A stretch of DNA of 64,000 nt from Bacillus sp. 1NLA3E (GTDB lineage: Bacteria > Bacillota > Bacilli > Bacillales > Cytobacillaceae). Below are positions 55,112-63,229 of this stretch, one piece after another. The translations under genes were made by a program, and so were the position numbers. The notes beneath the pieces are model-generated. The model was not told the origin of the DNA. It was given only the letters and a program-made list of their open reading frames with translations, and made no database searches. Within the stretch, counting starts at the first letter, position 1. Each line of letters starts with the position of its first letter. Where the stretch lies: positions 3,754,001 through 3,818,000 of the forward strand of contig NC_021171.1 in assembly GCF_000242895.2 (NCBI RefSeq), given 5' to 3'.

Positions 55112-57052
55112 GTCGAGTAGAAGGGAGCCTTTCTACCTTACGATAAATTGTACTCCATCCCCTCACAGAACCGTGCTTGCACTATTAATGCACACGGCTC
55201 CTCCTAGTCATCATTCACAGAATGTAGCTAATCTCTTTTCTTAAATCATATATATTCACTTTAATTCTTGGTGAAGGTAGTGGATATTTATCAAGAAATA
55301 GTCTGAATTTATCCCATGTAAAGGATTTCCTTTGACTTCTTCTATTGAGCCATTTAAATAGTAAGTTCTCGATTTTGTCTTTGAAGTTGCAAACATTTTT
55401 GGTATTATCAGTGATGCAATAATAGTTGTAATAACCTATAAGCGATCGTCGAAATCTATCCATGATCATATGAATATCTCTATTTCTATTCTTCTTCAGC
55501 CATTCTTTAGACTCTTTTAATTTACCTTGGACTTTCTTGCTACTCGATTTCCGTTTCACCCGAAATTTCCCTTGTTTACTTTTCCCACAATAGTGTGTAA
55601 AGCCTAGGAAATCAAAGGTTGCTGGTTTACTATTTCCCTTTTGCTTTTCATATTTCTCGGCAAACCGCCCGAAGGGAATAATTTTGGTTTTATCCTCGGA
55701 AATTTCCAAGTTAAATTTCTTTAATCTACATTTCAATGATTGGAAGAATTCCTGAGCTTCGCTCTGATATTGAAAACAGCACACAAAATCATCTGCATAC
55801 CTTACTATATATGCCTGTCCCTTGCATTGTTTCTTAACCTTTTTCTCAAACCATAAGTCAAGGACATAATGGAGATACACATTGGCTAATACCGGAGATA
55901 TAACTCCACCTTGCGGTGTGCCATTGTCTGTTTTGTATTTCTTACCTTCCTCCATGTATCCACCTTTAAGAAACCTACCAATTATTCTTAGTAGATTAGG
56001 GTCAGCAATTCGCAGTTTTAAGAACTCCACCATCCATTTGTGGTCAACGTTGTCAAAGAATCCCTTAATATCGACATCTACTACATAATTTACTGATCTC
56101 TTTTCAATATAAAAGTTCAGTATTTTCAAAGCATCATGACAACCACGATTAGGTCGAAACCCAAAGGAACAATCTAGAAAATCATTTTCATAGATGGTAT
56201 TTAGTATCTTTGTAATGCCTTTTTGAACAATCTTGTCTTCATGTTCCGGTATTCCTAATGGTCTTTTCTTGTTTGAATTGAGCTTCGGAATATACATTCT
56301 CCTTACAGGAACAGGACGATAGCTTTTGCTTTTAAGCCGACTTACTAACTCCTCTATGTTTTCTTCTAAATTTTCACCGTATTGCTCTTTAGTTGTACCG
56401 TTAATCCCGGTTGCTTTCCTATTGGGTAGTTCATGATGACATTGAGCTAGTGCTTGCTTATTTAGTAAATGTGCAAGTGATGTGAATTTCATTTTAGGAT
56501 TAGACTTTGTTAATTCTGCTATCCTTAGTAGTTTTGTTTCCATTTAGTATACCTACCTCTGTGTGTAGTAAATGTGTCTCTAGTAAGGGCGATAACTAGG
56601 TAGCAGCCTTTCCTCCATCGGCATTACCCAATTTCATTGGTACTACGCTGCTATCCGACTCCCTACAACGGCATTTGGTTTCCTTGCTTTTTATCGCTTG
56701 TAAACCATACTCTTCTAAGAAAAAGAAAAGACCGGTAGGGTCTCCTGAGTTGCCGTATCATATCAATGTATAACGTGCCAAGGTCTATGACTCCAGAGAG
56801 GTTTTATCTTTCTTGCCTTTAACGAAAGATAAAATGTAGCTTTCTGCAGCGCTTAAAGCATCAGCCCTCTCAAATTACAAACATTATGGAGCTCAATCCC
56901 TTCAACCATTTGGCTTTCGGCCCGCCACCTAACTGTCTACGCTTAAAAACTAAAGTTACCTTTAGTCCTCCAAGACTCGCTACGAGTGAATGGCTAGTTC
57001 TTACTCGACGGGAATCCCACCCGTTATATGATACGACCTAGCTCAGCCGCAC
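55112..57052 (-). mobile_element. Group II intron with maturase, inserted in a dispersed repeat
   Basis: The intron is on the minus strand. The 5' end GTGCGGCTGAGC is at 57052, matching the GUGYG consensus. Domain V is GAGCCGTGTGC-attaatag-TGCAAGCACGGTTC at about 55200-55165, and the 3' end is ...CTACTCGAC at 55112, ending in AY. A 1.3 kb maturase gene is carried in the domain IV region. The 5' exon reads ATTCAACAAACGGGCGCTT, i.e. the arm of the family B repeat. Boundaries are from motif reading and could be off by a few bases. Confidence 0.85.
55215..56543 (-). CDS. ltrA: Group II intron reverse transcriptase/maturase
   Basis: A 442-residue intron protein. The RT fingers and palm are present: RRMYIPKLNSNKKRPLGIPE (RT2), DCSFGFRPNRGCHDAL, VVDVDIKGFFDNVDHKWMV, GTPQGGVISPVLANVYLHYV and catalytic YADDFVCCF near 248. 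The maturase X domain follows (FDFLGFTHYCGKSKQGKFRV and WLKKNRNRDIHMIMDRFRRS). There is no C-terminal HNH endonuclease, so it resembles the short class lacking En. It should splice the intron RNA and support retrohoming. The frame is intact. Confidence 0.95.
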   Translation of the reverse strand: METKLLRIAELTKSNPKMKFTSLAHLLNKQALAQCHHELPNRKATGINGTTKEQYGENLEENIEELVSRLKSKSYRPVPVRRMYIPKLNSNKKRPLGIPEHEDKIVQKGITKILNTIYENDFLDCSFGFRPNRGCHDALKILNFYIEKRSVNYVVDVDIKGFFDNVDHKWMVEFLKLRIADPNLLRIIGRFLKGGYMEEGKKYKTDNGTPQGGVISPVLANVYLHYVLDLWFEKKVKKQCKGQAYIVRYADDFVCCFQYQSEAQEFFQSLKCRLKKFNLEISEDKTKIIPFGRFAEKYEKQKGNSKPATFDFLGFTHYCGKSKQGKFRVKRKSSSKKVQGKLKESKEWLKKNRNRDIHMIMDRFRRSLIGYYNYYCITDNTKNVCNFKDKIENLLFKWLNRRSQRKSFTWDKFRLFLDKYPLPSPRIKVNIYDLRKEISYIL

Positions 57053-57164
57053 AAGCGCCCGTTTGTTGAATATAGTTATTGAAGTAAAACCCACCTTTTG
57101 TTTAAGTGCAAAGATTCACAAGCCTAAATTCAATCTCATTTTTAATTGTATAAATTTCTTAAAT

Positions 57165-57199
57165 ACAAAATAAGCAGCCCCAGAAAAGTGGGGCTGCTT
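57165..57199. terminator. Terminator of the second SDR gene
   Basis: AAGCAGCCCC / GGGGCTGCTT, 10 perfect pairs, 17 bases past the stop, with TTATTTTG on the minus strand. Confidence 0.82.
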
Positions 57200-57215
57200 C
57201 ATAACAAAAAATTTT

Positions 57216-57956
57216 TTAGAGTTCTTGAATTGTTGGACGAACAATCATCTCATTAATCGCTACATCTGATGGTTGTTCAATTGCAAATGCGATGGCACGA
57301 GCAATGCTTGCAGGCTCGATTCCAATTTTGCAATCTTCAACGATGGCAGATTTTAATTCCGGATCTGAAATGGCTTCAAGTAATTCTGTAGTAATAGTTC
57401 CTGGCGAGATAATGGTTGTACGAATATTGTTGCTAGCCTCCTCTATACGAAGACCTTCTGTAATGGCACGTACAGCAAACTTTGTACCACTATAAACTGA
57501 GCCCGCAGGGAATACTAAATGACCAGCTATAGAAGAAACGTTAATGATATGACCTTCTTTTCTTTCTCTCATAGACGGAAGAACAGCGGCAATACCATAA
57601 AGTACACCCTTGATGTTAACATCAATCATCGTATTCCATTCATTGATTTTTCTCTGATGTACAGGTGATAGCGGCATTACTCCAGCATTATTGATCATTA
57701 CATCAATCTTTCCATACTCTTTAAAAGCAAATTCAGCTAATTCTTCCATTTGTTCATGGGAGGTAACATCTGTGGCTTTATAAATAGATTGCCCGCCATT
57801 ATTTAGAATCTCTTCTTGTAATTTCTTTAATCGTTCTTCTCGACGAGCCGCCAGTACCAGCCTCGCACCTTTAGATGCAAGTTCTTTTGCAGTAGCTTCT
57901 CCAATCCCACTAGAGGCACCCGTAATAATGACAACCTTATCTTGAATATTTGACAT
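57216..57956 (-). CDS. Short-chain dehydrogenase/reductase
   Basis: A 246-residue classical SDR. Cofactor loop VVIITGASSGIGEATAKELA is near 9-28, followed by ARLVLAARREERLKKL (an Arg after the fold, favouring NADP). INNAGVMPLSP is near 88, the serine region VSSIAGHLVFPAG near 138 and the catalytic YSGTKFAVRA near 150. An ATG at 58082 would overlap the OYE gene; the one at 57956 has GGAAGGGAA upstream, so I chose it. It follows the OYE gene by 58 bases and is likely in one operon under the MerR regulator. Confidence 0.9.
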   Translation of the reverse strand: MSNIQDKVVIITGASSGIGEATAKELASKGARLVLAARREERLKKLQEEILNNGGQSIYKATDVTSHEQMEELAEFAFKEYGKIDVMINNAGVMPLSPVHQRKINEWNTMIDVNIKGVLYGIAAVLPSMRERKEGHIINVSSIAGHLVFPAGSVYSGTKFAVRAITEGLRIEEASNNIRTTIISPGTITTELLEAISDPELKSAIVEDCKIGIEPASIARAIAFAIEQPSDVAINEMIVRPTIQEL

Positions 57957-58014
57957 ATAATAAATTCCCTTCCAATACAAACGTAATAAAAAACAGTAAC
58001 TTTTCTTTTCGATT

Positions 58015-59139
58015 TTAATCTTCGATCTTAAACCATGGTCCTGAAGCTTGAATGATCCCCCAAAGTTTTTCTGGAAGCTCAAGGTCGCTCACTTGTGAAG
58101 TCTTAATTGCTGTCTTAATTTCAGTTTCTTTTCCATTCTGAACCTTTTCTACCCAGTCTGGATTCATTATTAACGTATGACCAACTGCTGCTAAGGATAG
58201 ACCCTTATCTAATGCAGATGCAACATCATAAGCAGTTACCATAGAACCTGCAGCGATTACAGGAACTCTGCCGTTTACATGTTCAATAATTAATTCAAGC
58301 CGTGTTTTTCCATCTTTATTGCCTCGTGGTTTTGAAGATACATCATCAAGCGATACATGGATGTAATCCAAATCCTGTTCAACCAGACGGTCAATTAATT
58401 CATAGGCATCTTCCATCCCATAGCCGCCTTGTTCTTCAGGTGAAATTCTGTATCCGAAAATAAACGGCTTTGTTGCATGATTCTTAATCACATTTTTCAT
58501 TTCCTGAATGACTGCCAATGGGAAACGCAAGCGATTTTCTAGAGAGCCACCCCATTCATCCTCACGTCCATTGAAGAAAGGAGAGAAGAAGTTTTGAAGT
58601 AAAAATCCGTGTGCACCATGAACTTCAACACCATCAAAACCAGCTTCAATAGCTCTTCTGGTTGTTTCTCCAAATGAATGAATCACTTCTTTTATTTCAT
58701 CATGTGAAAGTTCTCTAGGGAATACTGAAGGAGCAAATGCAGTAGCTTCAGTCTCTACAGCACTGGAACTAACCACCTCACCATTTGGGGTTAAAGAAGG
58801 CAATGCCTTGTTTCCTGCATGGAAAATTTGAAGTAACGCAGGAGCTCCTCCACTTTTCGCCGCATCCGCCAGTTTCCGTAGACTTGGAATAAATTTATCG
58901 TCATAAGCTGCGAATTCATGCGTAAAACCTATACCGTTTGGTTGAACATGTGTACAGCCAGTGATAACAAGTCCTACTCCATTGACTCTTCTTTTATAAT
59001 AGTTCACTTCTTCATCTGAAACGGTGTAATCATCATTACTGCTCCAAGTTGTCATTGGTGCCATAACGACTCTATTTTTAATCGTGATACCAGTTTTAAA
59101 TGTAAGTGATTCAAACAAGTTGCTATATTTTGTGTTCAT
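58015..59139 (-). CDS. Old yellow enzyme family NADH:flavin oxidoreductase
   Basis: A 374-residue FMN ene-reductase related to the copy at 52645. NRVVMAPMTTWSSNDDYTVS is near 20, and the active loop GVEVHGAHGFLLQNFFSPFF near 175, followed by NGREDEWGGSLENRLRF. The FMN-phosphate region VIAAGSMVTAYDVASALDKG is near 295, and the tail GHTLIMNPDWVEKVQNG is complete. It reduces activated alkenes or quinones with NAD(P)H. AGAGG lies 8 bases upstream of the ATG. A MerR-type operator lies at 59251. Confidence 0.9.
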   Translation of the reverse strand: MNTKYSNLFESLTFKTGITIKNRVVMAPMTTWSSNDDYTVSDEEVNYYKRRVNGVGLVITGCTHVQPNGIGFTHEFAAYDDKFIPSLRKLADAAKSGGAPALLQIFHAGNKALPSLTPNGEVVSSSAVETEATAFAPSVFPRELSHDEIKEVIHSFGETTRRAIEAGFDGVEVHGAHGFLLQNFFSPFFNGREDEWGGSLENRLRFPLAVIQEMKNVIKNHATKPFIFGYRISPEEQGGYGMEDAYELIDRLVEQDLDYIHVSLDDVSSKPRGNKDGKTRLELIIEHVNGRVPVIAAGSMVTAYDVASALDKGLSLAAVGHTLIMNPDWVEKVQNGKETEIKTAIKTSQVSDLELPEKLWGIIQASGPWFKIED

Positions 59140-59240
59140 TTTTTAACCTCTTTCTATATGTTTATTTATATGTTCTTCTTAGTTCGCACTATTTTTGTAA
59201 AGGGTTATCAACTCTTCATGTATTTAAATGGTGCAAGAAT

Positions 59241-59271
59241 AGGTTAATCCCTTGAGAGCACTCTAAGGCAA
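59241..59271 (-). promoter_or_regulatory. MerR-type promoter/operator of the OYE-SDR operon
   Basis: On the minus strand TTGCCT at 59271-59266, spacer 19 and TAACCT at 59246-59241. The spacer contains CTTAGAGTGCTCTCAAG, an imperfect dyad like that at 59775. Long-spaced promoters are the mark of MerR activation. Confidence 0.7.
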
Positions 59272-59325
59272 GTGTTTTTTTATTTTTATTTTTTTCGAAC
59301 GCAAATGAAAAAAACAAATGGCTGC

Positions 59326-59700
59326 TTAATTTGTAGAGAAACAGTCTCCTAATTCATTTTCATAAAAATTAATTTTATTGTCCAGATGCTCTAAACTTTG
59401 ACGCAGCTTCTCAAATTCTTCCACTACTTTTTTGCGATGATTTTTAAGTAAAGCTAACCGTTCTTCCATTGTTGCATCTCCAATATGCCCCCACGTAGCA
59501 AATTGTTTCATGTCTTTTAGTGACATACCGGTATTTTTCAAGTGGAGCAAAGATTCAATCCACAATTTATTTTCATCCGAGTAGATTCTGACATTGTTAT
59601 CGTTCCTATTTACTTTTATTAACCCTTCTTTTTCATAAAACCTCAATGTATGGTCGCTTAACCCAACGATTTTAGAAAATTCTCCAATAGAATATGTCAA
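59326..59700 (-). CDS. MerR-family transcriptional regulator
   Basis: A 124-residue MerR protein. The winged helix reads TYSIGEFSKIVGLSDHTLRF, YEKEGLIKVNRNDNNVRIYS, then IESLLHLKNTGMSLKDMKQF and a dimer helix EERLALLKNHRKKVVEEFEK. The C-terminus is short (ENELGDCFSTN) with one cysteine, no metal-binding loop; it resembles the aldehyde/electrophile-responding AdhR-type group. The TTG at 59700 has GGAGG 8 bases upstream; the ATG at 59715 is itself inside that site. It should regulate the OYE-SDR operon just downstream and its own promoter. Confidence 0.88.
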   Translation of the reverse strand: MTYSIGEFSKIVGLSDHTLRFYEKEGLIKVNRNDNNVRIYSDENKLWIESLLHLKNTGMSLKDMKQFATWGHIGDATMEERLALLKNHRKKVVEEFEKLRQSLEHLDNKINFYENELGDCFSTN

Positions 59701-59765
59701 TATAACCGCCTCCATTAAATTTGATATGTCTATTTCTTCTTTCTTTTTTAATGTGACACAAAGTA

Positions 59766-59796
59766 AGGGTATTACTTAGAGTTTACTCTAAGTCAA
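59766..59796 (-). promoter_or_regulatory. MerR autoregulatory promoter/operator
   Basis: TTGACT at 59796-59791, then the perfect dyad CTTAGAGT-tt-ACTCTAAG at 59792-59775 and TACCCT at 59771-59766, giving a 19-20 base spacer. The dyad matches that at 59251 (CTTAGAGTGCTCTCAAG). Confidence 0.72.
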
Positions 59797-60065
59797 GAAA
59801 TTTTAATTCTTCTGCCCGTTTTGAGGTGCTTTCCAAAAGTTATAAACCAAAATGACAGTTGTTTTAACTTCGTTATTGGCATATCAAATAGCAAAACTCG
59901 CCACAGTGCAAAGTATTGGAGAATTTTCTTTACTATATTTCCGATTCCTTATTCACCTAAACTAATTTACTTTAAGGTTAGAATTTCACAATCCTTCTAA
60001 CTTTAATATAAGAATCCATTTTTCTTTAAAGGTGTTATTACGATAAATGGCCCATAATAAAAGTA

Positions 60066-60093
60066 GGCACATCTCTTGTTTGAGAAATGTGCC
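60066..60093 (+). repeat. Family B hairpin repeat (A/G variant)
   Basis: GGCACATCTC...GAAATGTGCC with TGGCCCATAATAAAAGTA border. The stem changed on both arms (C to A and G to T), keeping pairing, so the structure seems selected. Confidence 0.7.
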
Positions 60094-60148
60094 CTTTAAT
60101 GGAATAAGATTGAGCTTCTATTAGCTTAGTTACTTAAAGAAGAAAAGT

Positions 60149-60171
60149 GTGTTTCTTTGTTTCAGAAACAC
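60149..60171 (-). terminator. Terminator of the HxlR gene
   Basis: GTGTTTC-tgaaacaaa-GAAACAC stem, then CTTTTCTTC on the minus strand, about 70 bases after the stop. Confidence 0.6.
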
Positions 60172-60239
60172 CCCCGTTAATTTAAGTACAACACTTCACA
60201 ATATCGGCCCAATTAATAAAAAAATATCATTTTATTATT

Positions 60240-60599
60240 TCACTCAGGTTTCTCCCCGAATTTTTTGCCGAAATTCTCCATTAGATCAAGTATTGGGATA
60301 AATTCACGCCCTTTAGTTGTTAATGAATATTCAACACGTGGAGGTACCTCAGGAAAAACCTCTCGTTTAATTAATCCATCTGATTCTAATTCTCTCAACT
60401 GTTTTGTAAGCGAACCTTGTGAAATGTCCCATAAAAAAGCTTTAATTTCGCTATAACGACGTACTTTCGTTTTTAAAAACCAAAGAATAAGAGACTTCCA
60501 GCGTCCTGAAAGCATATTTTGGGTATACGCAATACCATAAACGTCTCTTTGCTCCTTAATAAACTCTTTTTCAAATCCATCCTTGCATAATCTAGCCAT
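60240..60599 (-). CDS. HxlR/MarR-type regulator
   Basis: A 119-residue HxlR (DUF24) winged-helix protein: YTQNMLSGRWKSLILWFLKT, then YSEIKAFLWDISQGSLTKQLR, LESDGLIKREVFPEVPPRVE and YSLTTKGREFIPILDLME. Many members sense electrophiles through a conserved N-terminal cysteine, and C5 in MARLCKDGFEK is in that place. Such regulators (for example YodB, HypR) control quinone and aldehyde detoxification. It is divergent from the NADP oxidoreductase at 60843 and shares its promoter region. Confidence 0.85.
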   Translation of the reverse strand: MARLCKDGFEKEFIKEQRDVYGIAYTQNMLSGRWKSLILWFLKTKVRRYSEIKAFLWDISQGSLTKQLRELESDGLIKREVFPEVPPRVEYSLTTKGREFIPILDLMENFGKKFGEKPE

Positions 60600-60624
60600 A
60601 CTAACATCTCTTTTCTTCTATAAG

Positions 60625-60640
60625 GTACAAAAAAGTGTAC
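60625..60640. promoter_or_regulatory. Candidate HxlR operator
   Basis: GTAC-aaaaaagt-GTAC, a short dyad 26 bases upstream of the HxlR gene start; on the other side it lies about 200 bases from the divergent gene. It could bind the regulator, but a 4-base repeat is weak evidence. Confidence 0.3.
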
Positions 60641-60842
60641 TATATCATTTTTTATTGCCTACTTCAAAAGCAAGAGTAATGTGTTTATTATAGTATTTAT
60701 AACCAAAACACTCAACTACCTCTTAATTACCTTAATACTCGCGAAAAAAGGAATGTAGACAATTTCGTGTTGAGGCAATTGGAAAATTCCATAGCTGTTA
60801 TTAAATCATAATCGAACAAAATTATATTTAGGAGGAACAATA

Positions 60843-61565
60843 ATGAGATTTGGAATTATAGGTGCAGGACCAATAGGGACAATTATTTCTAAAAAGTTAG
60901 TTAAGAATGGTCATGATGTAAAAATTGCAGATGCTCGAGGAATTGAACGTTTAGAAGGAAAAGAGATTGCTGGAACACCTGTGAGTGTAGAAGATGTAAT
61001 AACAAATATTGATGTTCTTATAATATCTATCCCTTTTCATGTAATGCCAAGCATTCGCAACATTGTAGATAAGGCTAGAGAGGAAGTAATCGCTGTAGAC
61101 ACTTCAAATTATTATCCTTTCAGAGACAATAAAATTGAAGAAATTGAGAACGGGATGGTTGAAAGTGTTTGGGTTTCAAATCAATTAGGTAGACCTATTA
61201 TTAAAGCTTTCAACAATCAATTAGCTTATACTTTAGAAAATAAAGGAACCCCCGAAGGTACTAGTGGTCGCATTGCCATGGCGATTGCTGGTAATGACCT
61301 ATCACAAAAACAAATAATCATGGACGTAGTAAACGAGCTAGGCTTCGATGCAGTAGATAGTGGTTCTTTAAGTGATTCGTGGAGACAACAGCCAGGAACT
61401 CCAGCATACTGCACAGAACTAACAAAAGAGGAACTAACGGAAGCATTGAAAAAGGCAAATAAAGAAACAGCCCCATTCCTACGGGATAAGGTAATGAAGA
61501 AGTTTTCAGCTGGATTTTCACATAAAGATATTGTGAATCTAAACAGGGAAACATATAATTCATAA
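60843..61565 (+). CDS. NAD(P)-binding oxidoreductase (F420-reductase-like)
   Basis: A 240-residue Rossmann protein with MRFGIIGAGPIGTIISKKLV at the start, then DADARGIERLEGKEI-like second strand and VLIISIPFHVMPSIRNIVDK near 60. The family is NADPH-dependent F420 reductase-like / NAD(P)-binding, with the C-terminal AYCTELTKEELTEALKKA. Bacillaceae do not make F420, so a flavin or carbonyl substrate is more likely. AGGAGG lies 8 bases before the ATG. Divergent from HxlR; likely its target. Confidence 0.82.
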   Translation: MRFGIIGAGPIGTIISKKLVKNGHDVKIADARGIERLEGKEIAGTPVSVEDVITNIDVLIISIPFHVMPSIRNIVDKAREEVIAVDTSNYYPFRDNKIEEIENGMVESVWVSNQLGRPIIKAFNNQLAYTLENKGTPEGTSGRIAMAIAGNDLSQKQIIMDVVNELGFDAVDSGSLSDSWRQQPGTPAYCTELTKEELTEALKKANKETAPFLRDKVMKKFSAGFSHKDIVNLNRETYNS

Positions 61566-61641
61566 TTTAGGAGACCCATATTGATCATTGCTCTGGTATT
61601 TAATTTTAAATTGAATAGAAGACATAGGAAATTTGGAACCA

Positions 61642-61676
61642 AAAATAGTGATCAAAATAACTTTGATCACTATTTT
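61642..61676 (+). terminator. Terminator of the oxidoreductase gene
   Basis: AAAATAGTGATCAAA with a perfect 15-base complementary arm and T run, about 80 bases past the stop. Confidence 0.82.
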
Positions 61677-61844
61677 GGCATATTTTAAATCTCTCTGTTC
61701 ATCCACCTTGGATGTAACACTTTAAAAATATTTAGACGTTGTTAACAATTTTCATCGTCGTAAAAAAATTGTATTGTTGTTACACTAAACTGCGACTTTT
61801 AAACAGTATGATTTTTCAGAATCTCAACATATAATTTGACATCA

Positions 61845-61871
61845 AAAAGTCAGCATTTTCGCTGCCTTTTT
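61845..61871 (-). terminator. Terminator of the gene at 61876
   Basis: AAAGGCAGC / GCTGACTTT stem, then T residues on the minus strand, 5 bases after the stop. Confidence 0.75.
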
Positions 61872-61875
61872 AACA

Positions 61876-62583
61876 TTACTTATTAAAGTCAATTTCAATA
61901 GCACCCACAAATTTATTTTCTACAAATATCATTATGGATGGCCGGATGTTATTCGTCCAATCAACATAGAGTTGGTCAGCAGTGTAACTTCTATTTTGGT
62001 AATTATATTCTTTGTACTTCTTTAAAATGCTGCCGTTTTCTCCGTAATAAATTCTTAAAAACCTTTCAGGCTTTTGTCCTTGAGACCTAGTTGTTTCTCT
62101 GAATTCAATCATTTTTGTATGGTCAGGAGATTCACTTATCGTTAAAGTATTGGAATCGAGTTCGACTTGTACATTGTTGAAAAGCTTACGATTTTCTTTA
62201 TTAAATTCAATGGTTTCTGGGAATTGTTCTTCTCCATATAAAGTAATAATGGCGGTATCAACACTTTTCCATTTTACAGAGGCATTGGAACTATTGAGCA
62301 TTTTTCCATCATTGCTAATGATTCGGTCAATATGCTGATTCCCGTATTTAATTCTGACAGAAGAAGGACCAAAAAAAGCTGGTTCACCCTTTTCAACAAT
62401 TTCAATTGTATTCACATCGTTCGGGGAATGGCTAACTATCAGCGTGCGTTCCTTTAGCTCGGTCTGGTAATAAAAATAGCCGAAAAATAAAATGATTGGT
62501 CCAAAAATCAAAATAACAGCCCATATCAAACATCCCCATTTAGCCCGCTTTTTTATTCGGGTAATATCTTGCTCTATATTCAC
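61876..62583 (-). CDS. Membrane-anchored DUF5412-like protein
   Basis: A 235-residue protein with a cytoplasmic head (MNIEQDITRIKKRAKWG), a single span LIWAVILIFGPIILFFGYFY and an external part with repeated beta-like segments (TLIVSHSPNDVNTIEIVEKG; TLTISESPDHTKMIEFRETT). The two SPND/SPDHTK strands look like an internal duplication. I match it loosely to the DUF5412 group of Bacillus surface proteins. The start is GTG at 62583, with a weak AAAGG site. Function is unknown. Confidence 0.7.
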   Translation of the reverse strand: MNIEQDITRIKKRAKWGCLIWAVILIFGPIILFFGYFYYQTELKERTLIVSHSPNDVNTIEIVEKGEPAFFGPSSVRIKYGNQHIDRIISNDGKMLNSSNASVKWKSVDTAIITLYGEEQFPETIEFNKENRKLFNNVQVELDSNTLTISESPDHTKMIEFRETTRSQGQKPERFLRIYYGENGSILKKYKEYNYQNRSYTADQLYVDWTNNIRPSIMIFVENKFVGAIEIDFNK

Positions 62584-62872
62584 CTAATTCAGCTACCTTT
62601 TATTAATTTATTATCTGACGCGTAAACTACCTAATGCAAAGCTAGAATTCGCCCTCCCTTTATTTCCTCATTATAACTTTTATATTACCATTTTAATACA
62701 AAGAAATTCTAGGTATACAAATACAAATTCTTATGGAACTAACCTACATCCGTTAGCCTAAGTACATTCTTCACAATCTCCATTTCTCTTATTAATCGTT
62801 ATTAAACAATTTGGCCCAATTCATTAAGAAGAGCGCATTTCTTGCTGCAGAAATGCGCCCGATTGCAGAATA
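62584..62872. other. Intergenic region with family B repeat
   Basis: No gene. The hairpin GCGCATTTC / GAAATGCGC at 62833-62858 is bordered by TTGGCCCAATTCATTAAGAA and CCGATTGCAGAATA; it directly follows the next gene's stop. Confidence 0.5.
62833..62858 (-). repeat. Family B hairpin repeat
   Basis: GCGCATTTC-ttgctgca-GAAATGCGC perfect 9-bp stem; in the complement it reads TGCAATCGGGCGCATTTC. It may terminate the gene ending at 62873. Confidence 0.78.
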
Positions 62873-63229
62873 TCAAACCATTTCGATTCGGGAACCAGTA
62901 ATAACAAAATGTGGACTGTTATCCTTTCTAAAGAATCTCCAGTGTTCACTATGTGCATTGTTTTCTGAACTATCTAGAAATACTTCTAACGTATACCCAC
63001 CAGATAAAACGACCTTTAATCCTCCAACCCCGTCAGATTCAATCTGCTCTACAATTATGCTTCCATTGACTTCTAAAAAAGTTTTAATACGTTCATCAAA
63101 TCTATTGTTATCTTGTATATCCCAATCAAAATCCTCAATACTGCCTTCCCAATCAGAGTTTGGAGTATAGAAATCTCTTGACGCTACCCATATTTTATTT
63201 TCAACGGTATTCCTATTGTCCTCTTCCAA
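62873..63229 (-). pseudogene. Immunity-protein-like fragment lacking its amino end
   Basis: About 118 codons in the open frame. DFYTPNSDWEGSIEDFDWDI, QDNNRFDERIKTFL and HWRFFRKDNSPHFVITGSRI match the C-terminal two thirds of a Bacillus family of about 150-170 residues that often sits by polymorphic toxins. The usual N-terminal 60 residues are absent. The only start is TTG at 63229, without a ribosome site. Three GTATTYCTATTG direct repeats sit at its broken end. I call it a truncated remnant. Confidence 0.55.

Larger units (their letters stand above)
59797..60239. other. Intergenic region with repeat hairpins
   Basis: No gene. Holds GGCACAT/ATGTGCC at 60066-60093 (family B) and a terminator for the HxlR gene at 60149-60171. 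TTAGCTTAGTTACTTAAAGA at 60121 resembles the 3' flank of the intron. Confidence 0.5.
61566..61875. other. Intergenic region with two terminators
   Basis: AAAATAGTGATCAAA / TTTGATCACTATTTT at 61642-61676 ends the oxidoreductase. AAAAAGGCAGC / GCTGACTTTTT at 61845-61871 ends the gene at 61876. Nothing else is seen. Confidence 0.6.
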
